Shown here: positions 45,376-57,510 of the stretch, one piece after another
Numbering within the stretch: the first letter of the stretch is position 1
How the letters are laid out: the number at the start of each line of letters is the position of its first letter
Translations under genes and position numbers: made by a program
Assembly: GCA_035236585.1 (NCBI GenBank)
Contig: CP141139.1
Span: 16,942,990-17,006,989, forward strand
Direction: 5' to 3'
DNA length: 64,000 nt
DNA from: Warburgia ugandensis
Taxonomy: Eukaryota; Streptophyta; Magnoliopsida; Canellales; Canellaceae
Notes under the pieces: generated by a model
Seen by the model: the letters and a program-made list of their open reading frames with translations, nothing else
Told to the model about the DNA's origin: nothing
Databases searched by the model: none

Positions 45376-47423
45376 AAAGAAAAATCTATTTATTTAGGAT
45401 ACATGAAAATCCATTTGTAATATGACTTGCCAAAAAATTTCCCTAATAGGCCTGCGACTCTGATTTGAACAACCCAAGTGGGGTTCACTTTATCTATGAA
45501 GTGGGCCCCTCTAAGTGATTACAAACACCCCTATAGAAGCTATTCTAGTTGGAAATTGTTTAGGGCTCTCCCTAGCTAACTAGTTGTCTAGGAATTCATT
45601 TGTGAGTAGGATTCTTATGAAATCCTTTGATTAATTCAAAATGGAGCCCACTTTACCCACTAATAAGAGACCCAAGAATGATAAAAAAAATGCCTCATAT
45701 GGTTCATTCTTTGTTTAAAATGTTTAGGACTCTCGCGGAGAGAGAGAGTCCAACATGTCTAGGATTGCTAAGCTATCCTTTTGAAGATAGCTTAAGAGTC
45801 TCGCGGAGAGAGAGAGTCCAACATGTCTAGGATTGCTAAGCTATCCTTTTGAAGATAGATTAAGAGTCCTTTTGAACCCAAAACTTACATGACCCACTTC
45901 ATTTGAATGGATATGACCTACTCAAATAAAAAAATGCCCCATAAGACTGTTCTTATATCTAAAAATTTTAGGACTCTCAACTAGTAGACCATGACCCATT
46001 GAGTGTCCTGCCAAATCAAAACTCTCAAACTAGAGTATTTTATAGGCAATAGGACTGTCGGCAGCCTTGATGGATCTCCCCATGTAATTCTTTGCCCTCT
46101 TTGGGACTCCAGAAAATAGAAAAAAATAAAAATAAAAATAAAAAGAAGGAAAAGTTAGATTGGGCTTGCCTTAAAAGTCCTCTTTCTTTACACCTTGCAA
46201 AATTCTTAAAAGCTGTAAGTTTCCTAGGAGAATTCTTAAATGGGAGCTACCAAGGCCTAGCTTTCAAAACTCCAATTTCTAAGTAGTCAAGGGCTGCCTA
46301 ATCTAAAGGTCGGGTACCATCCCTCTAGAAGAGAAAAACATATAACAAAAGACAGAAATAAAGTTTGTCAAAGACAAAGGTCGAGAGATTTGTTAAAAGA
46401 TTTTTAAAGAGTTCAAGGTAATCTCCTTTCTTCTTCTTCTTTAATATCACAAGCCTCTTCCTTTCTCTCGCAAGTAGAGATAGCCATGCTCAAGGGACGG
46501 ACTTCTCTGTTTTCTCTCTAGATCTTTAGGTAGCTTGTGCCATACTTGGAGAGAATTTTTGCTAAAGTCAGATTCTAACAAATTATCCCTTTTACTTACA
46601 ATGTTTGCCATGCCTTTGGAAATTTGTCCATTGTCTGGAAATTGTCTTAGATAAATGAACAGTGGCACGAATGGTACACAAAACCAAGCGCCAACCTTTA
46701 TTTTCCTAAGAAGTCCTAAGGTGAACGTAGCTCTAGTAAAGTGGGGCCCCACTAACCACTTAGCCTAGGCGCTCACTTTTTCTTGCCAGGAGATTTGAGA
46801 TTGCAAGCCTCTTACACACTTTGGGTTCCAGCAATTATTAAAAAGGATTACACGACTTTTAAAATCTTTGGACTCCTATGGTTACTAAATTATAGAGTCC
46901 TAACTCAACGAAGAGTCCCAGAACCTAAAAGTCCTACCTAAATCTTAAAATGAGCATATTGATCCAAGTGGTCCCTACTATAAAAAGGGGGCACCTCACT
47001 TTTTTGCTTTTAACTTGAAAAAAAAAAGAACTTCTCAGTAGAAAAGTGTTTATGAAACTATTTGGAATCCCACCACCGAAGGACTCTTGAAACAGCTTAA
47101 AATCCTACAGCTATTAGAACTTTAAATCAATTTAGAGTCCAACATCTTAAGGATTTCTAAATGTATTCAAAATCTTATTTACTTAAGATTTTTGAAGTGA
47201 ATATAAAGTCCAACGCTGCTTCACAAGACATAAGACATCTGACAAGTCCCAGTTGATATATAAAACTAGGTGCCCATAATCTTTCATTTCTTTAATTCAT
47301 TCATAAATCAATTAGATTCCCAAATTAGACCAAAGTTCTATATTTTTAAGACTCCCAAAGTGGTACGGAGTGGTTGAAATCCTAAAATTCTTGGAACCAT
47401 TAAACTTCTTAGTGTGTCCTATG
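45376..47423. repeat. Degenerate AGTCC-rich repeat field, left part
   Basis: From about 45,480 onward the words agagtcc, agtcct and gactct recur every few tens of bases in otherwise unrelated AT-rich sequence. This is densest at 46,860-47,220 (tatagagtcctaactc, aaagtcctacctaaatc, tttagagtccaacatc). The pattern resumes on the far side of the solo LTR. I know no named family. Confidence 0.45.
45731..45866. repeat. 68-bp tandem duplication
   Basis: Two nearly identical 68-bp copies (45,731-45,798 and 45,799-45,866), each starting tctcgcggagagagagagtc and ending near gaagatag. The high identity indicates a recent event. Confidence 0.9.
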
Positions 47424-50400
47424 TGTAATGACTCAAAATTTTCAATATTATTATAACTACGATCAATCATGATGGTTTCTATGTGCTAATTAGTTATAGC
47501 TTGTTTATTTGAAATTTTTTTAGAGATTAATAGATAATTGATCATATTAATAAGTAGTTGGATGTTTTATTTTAATTTACCTATGAAACAAAGGCAATTG
47601 TGAGAAATATCTATATCATTAGATTCTACACTCGAAATGTAATCCAATGCCTCAAAGAACACTAAAAATGGAGGTCGTATGACCAAGTTATGGGCTTTTG
47701 AAGATGAAGGGTATTTGTGTAAATTGTATTTAAAAATTTAAAAATGGCTTGAAACAGAAGGGGGTCGTTTTGATAACAACACCCCTTCTTCTTCCTCTTC
47801 ACCTACTACCCTTCCAGTTGGCGTGCTACACTGCCCTTGCAGTGCGGCGCTGGAAAAAATGGTAGCGCCGCTACGGGACGGCATCGCCTTTCCCCTTCTA
47901 TAAATTCCTCCATTGCCCCCTTCAAGAATCGTGTTTCCCCCCATGTTATGCTCTTCTCTCTGCATTCCGACAACAAGGGTTTTGGCTGGCGATTTGGGTC
48001 TCTAACAAGGTACATCTCGGGCTCCCTAGGTACGATCCTCCTCCCCACTCTACTTCTGTCTCTTCCCTCTCCCTTTTCCCCCAGATCTAGACCGGATCTG
48101 GTTTCACTGAGCGATGAATCGCTAGTGAAACTACTCCGATTAAACCAGTGGAGGGTGGATCTATTGCAGATCCACCTCCTGGGCAGCTCGAATGCGAGAT
48201 CTAACCTCCAAACACGTTCGTGGGACCCTAAAACCCTTGAAAACCCAGGACAATCCGAGCATCGGGACATCCTGGGCATTGATTTAGGGTTGGGAGGGTT
48301 GGAAGGTCTAGATCGGGCCTCCCCATCCTAGTCGAAAGTGATGTGCATCGAAGAGCCAGTGCATAACATGCCTCCTTGGATGCCCTTCAGGCGTCCATAT
48401 GGGTGCGAGTGTGGTCTCGATTCGACCGGGACACACACGTGTCCTGGGAACCGTAATGTGCGGGCCCTACGTGGACAAATCTAATTTATACGTTGATTTG
48501 CAACACTAAAGATGCAATTAAGGAGGCTATATAACTTCGATTAACGATCCGAAAGAATCGTTGCATTCGTATTGACTACGCAGACCTAATGATATCATAA
48601 AAGTTAGGATCAAAGGACTATTTTACATGACTATAGCCCATAAAATTATAAAAATCTCATAGATCGGCAAGATCAAAGATGATCAAATCTCATAGATTGA
48701 TCCATTTGATATATTGGGAGGTCAATATACCAAATTACATAAATTAACCATTAGAAACCCACAAATCAGATATCTATAACCTATAGTATAGATCTAGCTG
48801 TTAATCTATAAACCTAATTAATAATCTATAAAATATGGAAAATGATACTTGAATCCTTGTTATCAATTAATATTTAGTGTTTCACAAAGGTACTTAGGGT
48901 CGAGTAATGAAGAACGCGATTCAAGAGACATCGAGGTAGGTAGTTTGATACTACTAAGTTTTCAAATGCATTTTCAAAATCTAATTGATTTATTTAATCT
49001 TGATGACCGTGTTTGGTATGCTTTTGATATATGAGATGCTCATAATAAGTACACAGATTTTTCTTATGATCTTGCATGCAATTGCTTGCATATTTGGTAA
49101 ATAGTGTTTATATAAGCACTGCATACATGTTTTGGAACTAGTTACATAAATTGTATGATTTGTGATGATTAGATTCGAAATATATGCATCTTTATATGCA
49201 TTGCTCACATGTTTTGAAACGCATTGCATAGATTGCATGATTTATGATGATTGAGATTTGGATTAATTATATATACTTTTGAGCTATTGAGCCTGGTGGG
49301 CACTATGCTAAGAGGTTGTTATGTACAGGATTGGCCTCTCGGCCTCTACCACCAAAAGTGGATGGTATCACTGCCAAAATGGCATTGTCCCTTCCTCAAC
49401 TACTGTGGTAAATAGGAACGACCACTGGAGGTGTTCACGACACCCTTTCGGAGACATATCCATAGTCACCGTAGAGGGCTATCGTGGGTGGTCTCTAGAT
49501 ACCAGAGACACATGATTCTAGCTGTGTGTTGATCGTGAGCATAGTTGGCCTTATGATTTCAGTTTTATCAATATGCATATAACATTGAGATGGTCATAGA
49601 CAAGTACTCATGACCAATCGGTTTGATGTGTTTACCAACCCATCGGCTTGAGTTCCAAGTGGGCAGATTGCCGAATGAGGCAGCCTACAATGGGAACAAA
49701 ACCGAAAGACCATGTGCATGGTATCTATAGGGATGTTGTCATCTGCTTTAAATGATTACAATTTTAATAGTTTCATGATTATTATGATCGATTACTACTT
49801 TATGATTTTAGCCATCTTTATATCATTGCATACTGAATTTTAGTAAAGCTATCCATAGTTATATTGTTGATTTATGGATTATGATAAAAGCTTTCGTGGT
49901 TGATAATGTGTAAATGAGCGTATGATTTTATACATGTTTACACAAAAAGGAAATTGCATGATGTTTTACATGGAAAGCCTCTTTTGAAACCATGCATGTT
50001 GTATGCTGTGTTTTTAAAATAGTGGTATCAGATCACCTACTGAGTATGAGGAATACTCACCCAAATATATTATTTTTACAGATTAGCTCTACATAGGATT
50101 AGAAGAAGCATCAGAAAATATTAGTGCTACAATCAAGTGAATGAAGAGAAGACAAGTATAAATGTAAGTATATGATCTATCCTTTGGACATGTATCTATA
50201 ATTACTACAGTTGGACTGTGAGCTGTGACTAGAGAGACCTGAGAAGACATTTATGATTACCGTAATTTTTAAAACTACTTTGTTCGTCTAGAAAGTAAAT
50301 GACACTCCGAGTTTTCAAAATGAATTTAAAATAAAAAAAACATTGTTTTTATAAAATTGTTTTCAACTAGGGATATATCCCGTCTTAGGAATTAGTTTTG

Positions 50401-50436
50401 CATTTAAAAAAACATGTAAAAACCCTGTTCGTCACA
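47424..50436 (+). mobile_element. Solo LTR, about 3.0 kb, with 5-bp TSD
   Basis: Begins tgtaatgactc and ends ttcgtcaca (TG..CA). Identical 5-mers ctatg flank it at 47,419-47,423 and 50,437-50,441. A TATA box, ctataaatt, lies at 47,898-47,906. Near the end is a stem-forming gagtatgaggaatactcacc (about 50,042-50,061), a phrase common toward the 3' end of plant Ty3/gypsy LTRs. Length suits long-LTR lineages such as Tekay/Del (inference). No internal coding region adjoins it, so it is the product of LTR-LTR recombination. Overlapping 157-164-residue open frames at 47,806-48,331 on both strands lack motifs and are not called as genes. Confidence 0.78.
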
Positions 50437-50441
50437 CTATG

Positions 50442-51880
50442 ACACCTTAAACTAGGCTCCCAGTGTCTCCCCTCTTTAGAGTCAATTCTCGGGTTTAGAA
50501 AACTTTCAATTAATTCAATCCTATAATTACCAGAACCCTAAACCAATTTAGAGTCATATAGCTATTAGACTTATGAACAAGCTCAGTGTCCTATAGTTTA
50601 ACAATGCCTAAACAAATTCAAAGTTCAATAATAAGAATTTCTATGTTTATATAGAATCTTAAAAGTTTGGATTCATAAGAATTATAAAACCATGAGACTC
50701 TTGAACAAACTAATCAATGGACCATAACTAACATATATTATTAATTAGAATCTTAAATCTACTTATAGTCAAAACCTATTCGGAGTCATACAAGCATTAG
50801 ACTTCTACACCAGTTTGGACTCTTAAATCAATCCACAATCCCACAATTAGTGAACTTTTGAACCAGTTTAGACCCCTAAACCTATTCAAAATCCTATAAC
50901 TATTAGGCTTTTGAACCAATTCATTGTCCTATAGTTTGAGACTCTAGCTCCAACAAAAGTCTTACTACTCAGGATTTTCGACTCCAATAAAAGTCCCATA
51001 GCTTGAGACTCCTTTCATAAGCTAGACTTCTTATATAAACCAAAAACCTATGAACTTAGACTCATGAATCGGCAGGAGTTTTAGTGATACTAGAATTCTC
51101 AGATGACTAACAGACCCATGACCTAAGAACTCTAGAATGACCTGAATTCTAAGAGTTTTAAAATTATTGGTTGACCAAAAGTCCTATGACCCAAAAAACC
51201 TAGAATAACTGAAGTTTCAAAAACATTAGAATTTCAGGACAATGAGAAGTGCTGAGATATAAGAGTCCTTAAATAAATAAAAATCTATATAAAATGGTAC
51301 ATTGGAATATTAAAGTCCCACGACCTAAGAGTCCTTGAACAACTAGAATTATAGAGGCTTTAGAGTTCTTGGATGATCAAAAGTCTTGAGACCTAAGAGT
51401 CCTTGAACAGCTTAAAACCTAGAGGCCATAGAATCTTTGAGCCACTACAAGACCTGAGACCTACAAGGCCTAAATCAATTAAAACTCTAGCACATTAGAG
51501 TCCTTAGATATCTAAAGATCCAAAGACTTGAGTTCCAAAAAATGAGAACTCTAGTCAAACATGCCTTGTAGCTTAAAAAACCCTACAAATTATGGAATCT
51601 AGTTGAATGAGTCATGCAACTCCAAGAGTCTTAGAAATTGATCACACTAGTTGATGACACTAGGTAGGAAGGCATTGCACTTGGAAGAGTCTTAGAAATT
51701 AAGGACTCTAGCCAAATAGGCCAAGCCAACTCAAAGAGTGCCAAAAGTAAGGACTCTTATCGAATAAGTTGCATCGACCATAAATGCTCAAAAATGTCAA
51801 AGGATTTTAACTTGGAGGGTTTTGTCAACTTAGAAACCCTAAATAATGAGAATCTGAATCATATATTTATCGTATCTAAA
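50442..51880. repeat. Degenerate AGTCC-rich repeat field, right part
   Basis: It continues the pattern left of the solo LTR: ctattagact, ttgaacaa, cctatag and agagtcc recur. At 51,300-51,480 the phrase gacctaagagtccttgaac appears twice and decayed forms follow, about 75 bp apart. This is a diverged short-period tandem repeat. No coding frame. Confidence 0.5.
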
Positions 51881-54155
51881 AAGACACTTATGACTCTGAT
51901 AGTGTTAGGCCTTATGCCCTCTTTGTATTGACCATCCAATTGCAACGTGTATGTTCTCCTCCAACATCAAATGGCTAAAGAGACACAAAATCTATAAATA
52001 ATGTTGCTATGCTGCTCCTACATATATACATAAAAGGACATTGCTACGCACTTGAAGCTATAATAGAGATGTTTACTCCTAACAATCAAATAGAGAATCC
52101 GTTAATCTATACGTACACTAGATAGAGGAGCATCAAAGGCCACACACTTTCGTCAAATCTACATGATACTTTATAACATATGTTTAGACTAATTATTGAT
52201 CGATTCATGTCATTGAACTATTTCAAATTAGGATTTGAAGACATAGGACATTGTATTTTGGTTACACTTAGTCAATGTCTCATTAAGGATGTTTTCTTTG
52301 TATGTCTATATATGTCCTGTAATAAAAGACTATCTATATATATCCAGTAGTCAACGATTGTCTGTATATATTTTGTCATTACAGAACTGTAATTAGCAGT
52401 CACATGTAATTGTAAATGTAAATGCAGTACTCAATGTAACTAAAGGATGTATCCCACAATCACTTGACAAATAGTAAAATACAAAAAGCCTTTTCTTTGG
52501 GGGAAATAAGCTATCTTGTTTTCCTTTGTCATATTGCATGCATGAAAGAAAAAATCTAGAGTAGACAATCATCCTTTATCAAACCTCCATACCCTACTCT
52601 CCTAAGGTTCCCAATACTTACCCCATCAATATTCAATTTTAAGATCCCTACTAGTGGAGGTTTCCACCTTGGAGACCTTTTTTGTTCTTAAACTTTTCTA
52701 GTTCTAACTACATATTTGCATTAGTAGCCAAGTGCAAACAATTCTCAATAATTAGTTCTATAAGGTGTGGATGGGCTTGATTTGGCCGTGCAAGAACATT
52801 TGGTTCCTTTCAGCCACAAGCACTAGCAAATAGCAATATTTGCTAGTTGCAAAAAAATTGCATTTATCCTTATAGTTTCAATCTCCACTGACTAAAGCAC
52901 TAAATAATTGAGTATGCCAACATGCAAGCTACATTAAACTTGTTCACCATGAAATACTAGAATTCTTAGGCTTTAGTACACTACAAGAACAAATGTTACA
53001 CAGACTCTTGTTCATGAACAAATTTAAGTCAATGTAGGAGATTGATAGTGTTATATGCCCTCACTAGCCAACATTTATCATTTTATAATGTAATTTTTTA
53101 ATAAAATAATATATTTCTCTCTTATCATATACAAAATTTACATTACAGGATTCTTATATTTAAGTGAGTCAGATGATGAAAAGATTGGATAATTTAATCA
53201 TGAGAAGATAATATGAACCTTAGCTAACATTTTAGGGATTCTACAAGTAAAGGTGATTAATAATCAAAAGACAAGGAGGACTAGAATCCTTGTTTTTGTA
53301 AAACTTAAATAGTCCTTAAGTGAGAATGTGAATAGGAGTCGATATTATAATAGACTAGCTACTTGTGATTTTGTCATTTATATGGTGATGATATTTTATT
53401 AGTCATATTGGTAAAGACCTTAGATATACATTATGATATGCAAAAGTGTTTTATACGTAAGACTCTATCTCTTCTAGAACACTCAGTGGACATGACAATA
53501 GAGTGTTCATTAGATTATCTAAAATATATATTGCTCTTAAACTTGAGGTATCTATAATTTTAGTGGGATGTCAATCAATAAAGCTCATTGTAGGTCATAT
53601 TAGAGTGCTGTGAGAAATGTATTAAACTCATAAGTATTATGGGATGCCCAATAAGGGACTCAACCTGCTATGAAGAATGATTTTCAATGTGGAACAACCA
53701 TTAATTGATCAGATTATGTTTAGGCTTGTTCAGTTAATTCTAAATACCCAAAGCACTCATTTGTGGAGTCCATTATGACACCTTCAATTGGTAGTCAATT
53801 GTGGCAAGATGTCTTCCATCATTGAAGATTGTATTAGACCTAGAGCACCCATCTTGTGCTTAACTAAAAAATATTATGATATTACCTTTTTCTTAATTAG
53901 CTAGTTTTTTAGTTGCACTTGTAGTTGTATCTGTTGAATTAGTTCTATAGTTTTGCATTAAGTTGCCTATGCTGGGTAGGAAAACTACTATTCCTACTAT
54001 ATACTATTGAGAGATGAAAATTTGACCCTTAGGCTAAATAAGATGTATTCCAAACATAGAGTTTAACCATCTCCCTAATGTCTGACAACTCTTTGATCCA
54101 ATAAATAGGTGTCTACATACATTTCACTGAACAATACCCTTATATTGTTGTTTTT
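51881..54155. other. Unassigned region
   Basis: AT-rich, about 2.3 kb. At 52,979 the string cactacaagaa matches the terminal motif of CACTA transposons, but no matching end was found in the window. No protein frame of note. Confidence 0.35.
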
Positions 54156-56382
54156 TGTAACAGCCCAAGGGCTCCATAGCAACGATATTGTCTCTGTTAA
54201 ACTGGGTTTTGCTCTCACCCTGTAGGGTAAAACGCATCATTACTGTGAGAGACATCTCGTCTCTTATCAACCGTGCAAGAACCTTCTCCCTAGCAATGTG
54301 GGATTAAACTCTTAGTCCCTCACCTTGCCTAAAAGCCTGCTAGCCTCCGCGACCACGCCTTTTAGTCCACCTTCATCAGCCCGCCCTCATTGGCCAAGGC
54401 TTCACCTCTCCCCTCCTTAGGAGACGCGTGTCCCCACATGTCACATGCGATGAGCCCGCATGCGGTTAGCCACCACACTAGGTCGGGGTCTTGCTCTGAT
54501 ACCATTGTAACAGCCCAATGGCTCCATAAGAACGATATTGTCCCTGTTAAACAAGGTTTTGTTCTCACCTCGTAGGGTAAAACGTGTCGTTCATGTGAGG
54601 AGGCCCTCCCTCCCTAGCACAATGGAAGCGATATTGTCCTTCTCAACGGCAAGTTTTACTTCCCTGCGGGCACTGCGCAACGGGAACGCGTGTCCTAGTT
54701 AAACTGGGTTTTGTTCTCACCCCGTAAGGTAAAACGCGTTGTTCATGTGAGGAGGCCCTCCCTCCCTAGCACAGCAAAAACGATATTGTCCTGCTCGACA
54801 GCAGGTTTTACTTCCCTGCAGGCACCCAGCAACGGGAACGCGTCGTTACTATGAGAGACATCTCGTCTCTTATTAACTGTCCAAGAACCTTCTCCCTAGC
54901 GATGTGGGACTAAACTCTCAGTCCCTCACCTTGCCTAGAAGCCTGCTAACCTCAGCGACTGCGCCTTTTGGCCCGCCCTCATCGGCCAAGGCTTCACCTC
55001 TCCCCTCCTTAGGGACACAAGTCCTCGCGTGTCACACGCATCGGGCCCGCGTGCGATTAGCCACCACATTGGGTTGGAGTCCCACTCTGATACCATTGTA
55101 ACAGCCCAAGGGCTCCATAGCAAAGATATTGTCTCTGTTAAACCGGGTTTTGTTCTTACCCTGTAGGGTAAAACGCATTGTTATTGTGAGAGACATCTCA
55201 TCTCTTATCAACCATCCAAGAACCTTCTCCCTAGCAATATGGGACTAAACTCTTAGTCCCTCACCTTGCTTAGAAGCCTGCTAGCCTCTGCGACCGCGCC
55301 TTTTAGCCCGCCCTCATTGGCCAAGGCTTCATCTCTCCCCTCCTTAGGAGACACGTGTCCCCGCATGTCACATGCGATGAGCGCGCATGCGGTTAGCCAC
55401 CACACCAGGTGGGGGTCCTGCTCTGATACCATTGTAACAGCCCAAGGGCTCCATAAGAACGATATTGTCCCTGTTAAACAAGATTTTGTTCTCACCTCGT
55501 AGGGTAAAACGTGTCGTTCATGTGAGGAGGCCCTCCCTCCCTAGCACAATGGAAGCGATATTGTCCTTCTCAACGGCAAGTTTTACTTCCCTGCGGGCAC
55601 TGCGCAACGGGATCGCGTGTCCCCGTTAAACTGGGTTTTGTTCTCACCCCGTAAGGTAAAACGCGTTGTTCATGTGAGGAGGCCCTCCCTCCCTAGTACA
55701 GCGAAAACAATATTGTCCTGCTCGACAATAGGTTTTACTTCCCTGCAGGCACCCCGCAACGGGAACGCGTCGTTACTGTGAGAGACATCTCGTCTCTTAT
55801 TAACCGTCCAGGAACCTTCTCCCTAGCGATGTGGGACTAAACTCTCAGTCCCTCACCTTGCCTAGAAGCCTGCCAGCCTCAGCGACTGTGCCTTTTGGCT
55901 CGCCCTCATCGGCCAAGGCTTCACCTCTCCCCTCCTTAGGGACACAAGTCCTCGCGTGTCACACGCATCGGGCCCGCGTGCGATTAGCCACCACATTGGG
56001 TTGGAGTCCCACTCTGATACCATTGTAACAGCCCAAGGGCTCCATAGCAACGATATTGTCCTGGTTAAACCGGGTTTTGTTCTCACCCCGTAGGGTAAAA
56101 TGCGTTGTTACTATGAGAGACATCTCGTCTCTTATCGACCGTCTAGGAACCTTCTCCCTAGTGTTGTGGGACTGAACTTTCAGTCCCTCACCTTGTCTAA
56201 AAGCCTGCCAGCCTCAACAACCGTGCCTTTTGGCTCATCCTCATCAGCCCGCCCTCATCGGCCAAGGCTTCACCTCTCCCCTCCTTAGGGGACATGCATC
56301 CCCTCGTGTCACATGCGACGGCCTGTGTGTAGTTAGCCACCACACTGGGTCAAGGTCCCGCTCTAATACCACTGTAACGAAC
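54156..56382 (-). mobile_element. TRIM tandem array, reverse half (five LTRs plus a stub)
   Basis: LTRs at 54,156-54,404 (249 bp), 54,506-54,996 (491), 55,097-55,331 (235), 55,433-55,923 (491) and 56,024-56,272 (249), each tgtaacagccc... to ...ggcttca on the plus strand. They are separated by internals of about 100 bp bearing the Met-tRNA primer complement gctctgatacca or one-base variants (54,493; 55,084; 55,420; 56,011; 56,360) and a cctctcccctcctta pyrimidine run. The 491-bp LTRs contain an extra tandemly duplicated block. The order short-long-short-long-short gives a higher-order repeat of about 930 bp. A tgtaacgaacc stub at 56,373 meets the forward half. Confidence 0.88.
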
Positions 56383-57510
56383 CTAATGAGGGTGGGCCAA
56401 AAGGCGCGGTCGCTGACGCTGGCAGGCTTCTAGGCAAGGTGAGGGACTGAGAGTTTAGTCCCACATTGCTAGGAAGAAGGTTCCTAGATGGTTGATAAGA
56501 GACGAGATGTCTCTCACAGTAACAACATGTTTTACCCTACGGGGTGAGAACAAAACCCGGTTTAACCGAGACAATATCGTTGCTGTGGAGCCCTTAGGCT
56601 GTTACAATGGTATCAAAGCGAGACCCCGACCCGGTGTGGTGGCTAACTGCATGCGGGCCCGTCGCATGTGACATGCGGGGACGGTGTCCCCTAAGAAGGG
56701 GAGAGGTGAAGCCTTGGCCGATGAGGGGGGCCAAAAGGTGCGGTCGCTGAGGTTGGCAGGCTTCTAGGCAAGGTGAGGGACTGAGAGTTTAGTCCCACAT
56801 CGCTAGGGAGAAGGTTCCTGGATGGTTGATACGAGACGAGATGTCTCTCACAGTAACGACGCGTTTTACCCTACGGGGTGAGAACAAAACCCGGTTTAAC
56901 CGGGACAATATCGTTGCTGTGGAGCCCTTGGGCTATTACAAAAGGTGAAGCGTTGGCTGATGAGGGTGGGCCAAAAGGAGCGGTCGCTGAGGCTAGCAGG
57001 CTTCTAGACAAGATGAGGGATTAAGAGTTTAGTCCCACATCACTAGGGAGAAGGTTCCTGAACGGTTGATAAGAGACGAGATGTCTCTCACAGTAATGAC
57101 GCATTTTACCCTACGGGGTGAGAACAAAACCTGGTTTAACCGAGACAATATCATTGCTGTGGTGCCCTTGGGTTGTTACAATGGTATCAGAGCGGGATCC
57201 CGACCCAGTGTGGTGGCTAACCGCACGCGGGCCCATTGCATGTCCCCTAAGGAGGGAAAAGATGAAGCCTTGGCCGATAGGGTGGGCTGATGAGGGCGAG
57301 CCAAAAGGCGCGGTCGCTAAGGCTGGCAGGCTTCTAAGTAAGGTAAGGGACTGAGAGTTTAGTCCCACATCGCTAGGGAGAAGGTTCTTGGACGGTTGAT
57401 AAGAGATGAGATGTCTCTCACAGTAATGACACGTTTTACCCTACGGGGTGAGAACAAAACCCAGTTTAACCAGGACAATATCGTTGTTGTAGAGCCCTTG
57501 GGCTGTTGCA
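56383..57510 (+). mobile_element. TRIM tandem array, forward half (four LTRs)
   Basis: LTRs at about 56,384-56,606 (5' end missing), 56,707-56,940, 56,946-57,180 and 57,263-57,510. Each has tgaagc..., gtcccacatcgctaggg, and a ...tgttaca type end. Primer sites tggtatcaaagc (56,608) and tggtatcagagc (57,182, perfect for initiator-Met tRNA) follow LTRs one and three. Polypurine tracts aagaaggggagagg and aaggagggaaaaga precede LTRs two and four. Between LTRs two and three only aaagg remains, so that internal region was deleted. T runs flank the whole array. Confidence 0.88.
57182..57193 (+). other. Intact Met-tRNA primer-binding site of a TRIM
   Basis: tggtatcagagc is an exact complement of the initiator-Met tRNA 3' end, placed one base after an LTR end. 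It is the best preserved primer site in the array. Confidence 0.85.

Noticed and set aside
47806..48331. 157- and 164-residue frames on opposite strands
   Set aside because: They lie inside the solo LTR. Both strands are open because the stretch is GC-richer, and no motif is present.
54156..56382. CRISPR-like spaced repeats
   Set aside because: Regular spacing comes from LTR/internal alternation with retrotransposon primer sites; the organism is a plant.
54156..57510. Cassandra-type TRIM with 5S rRNA promoter
   Set aside because: The LTRs show no 5S rRNA-like internal control block, so only the general TRIM class is claimed.
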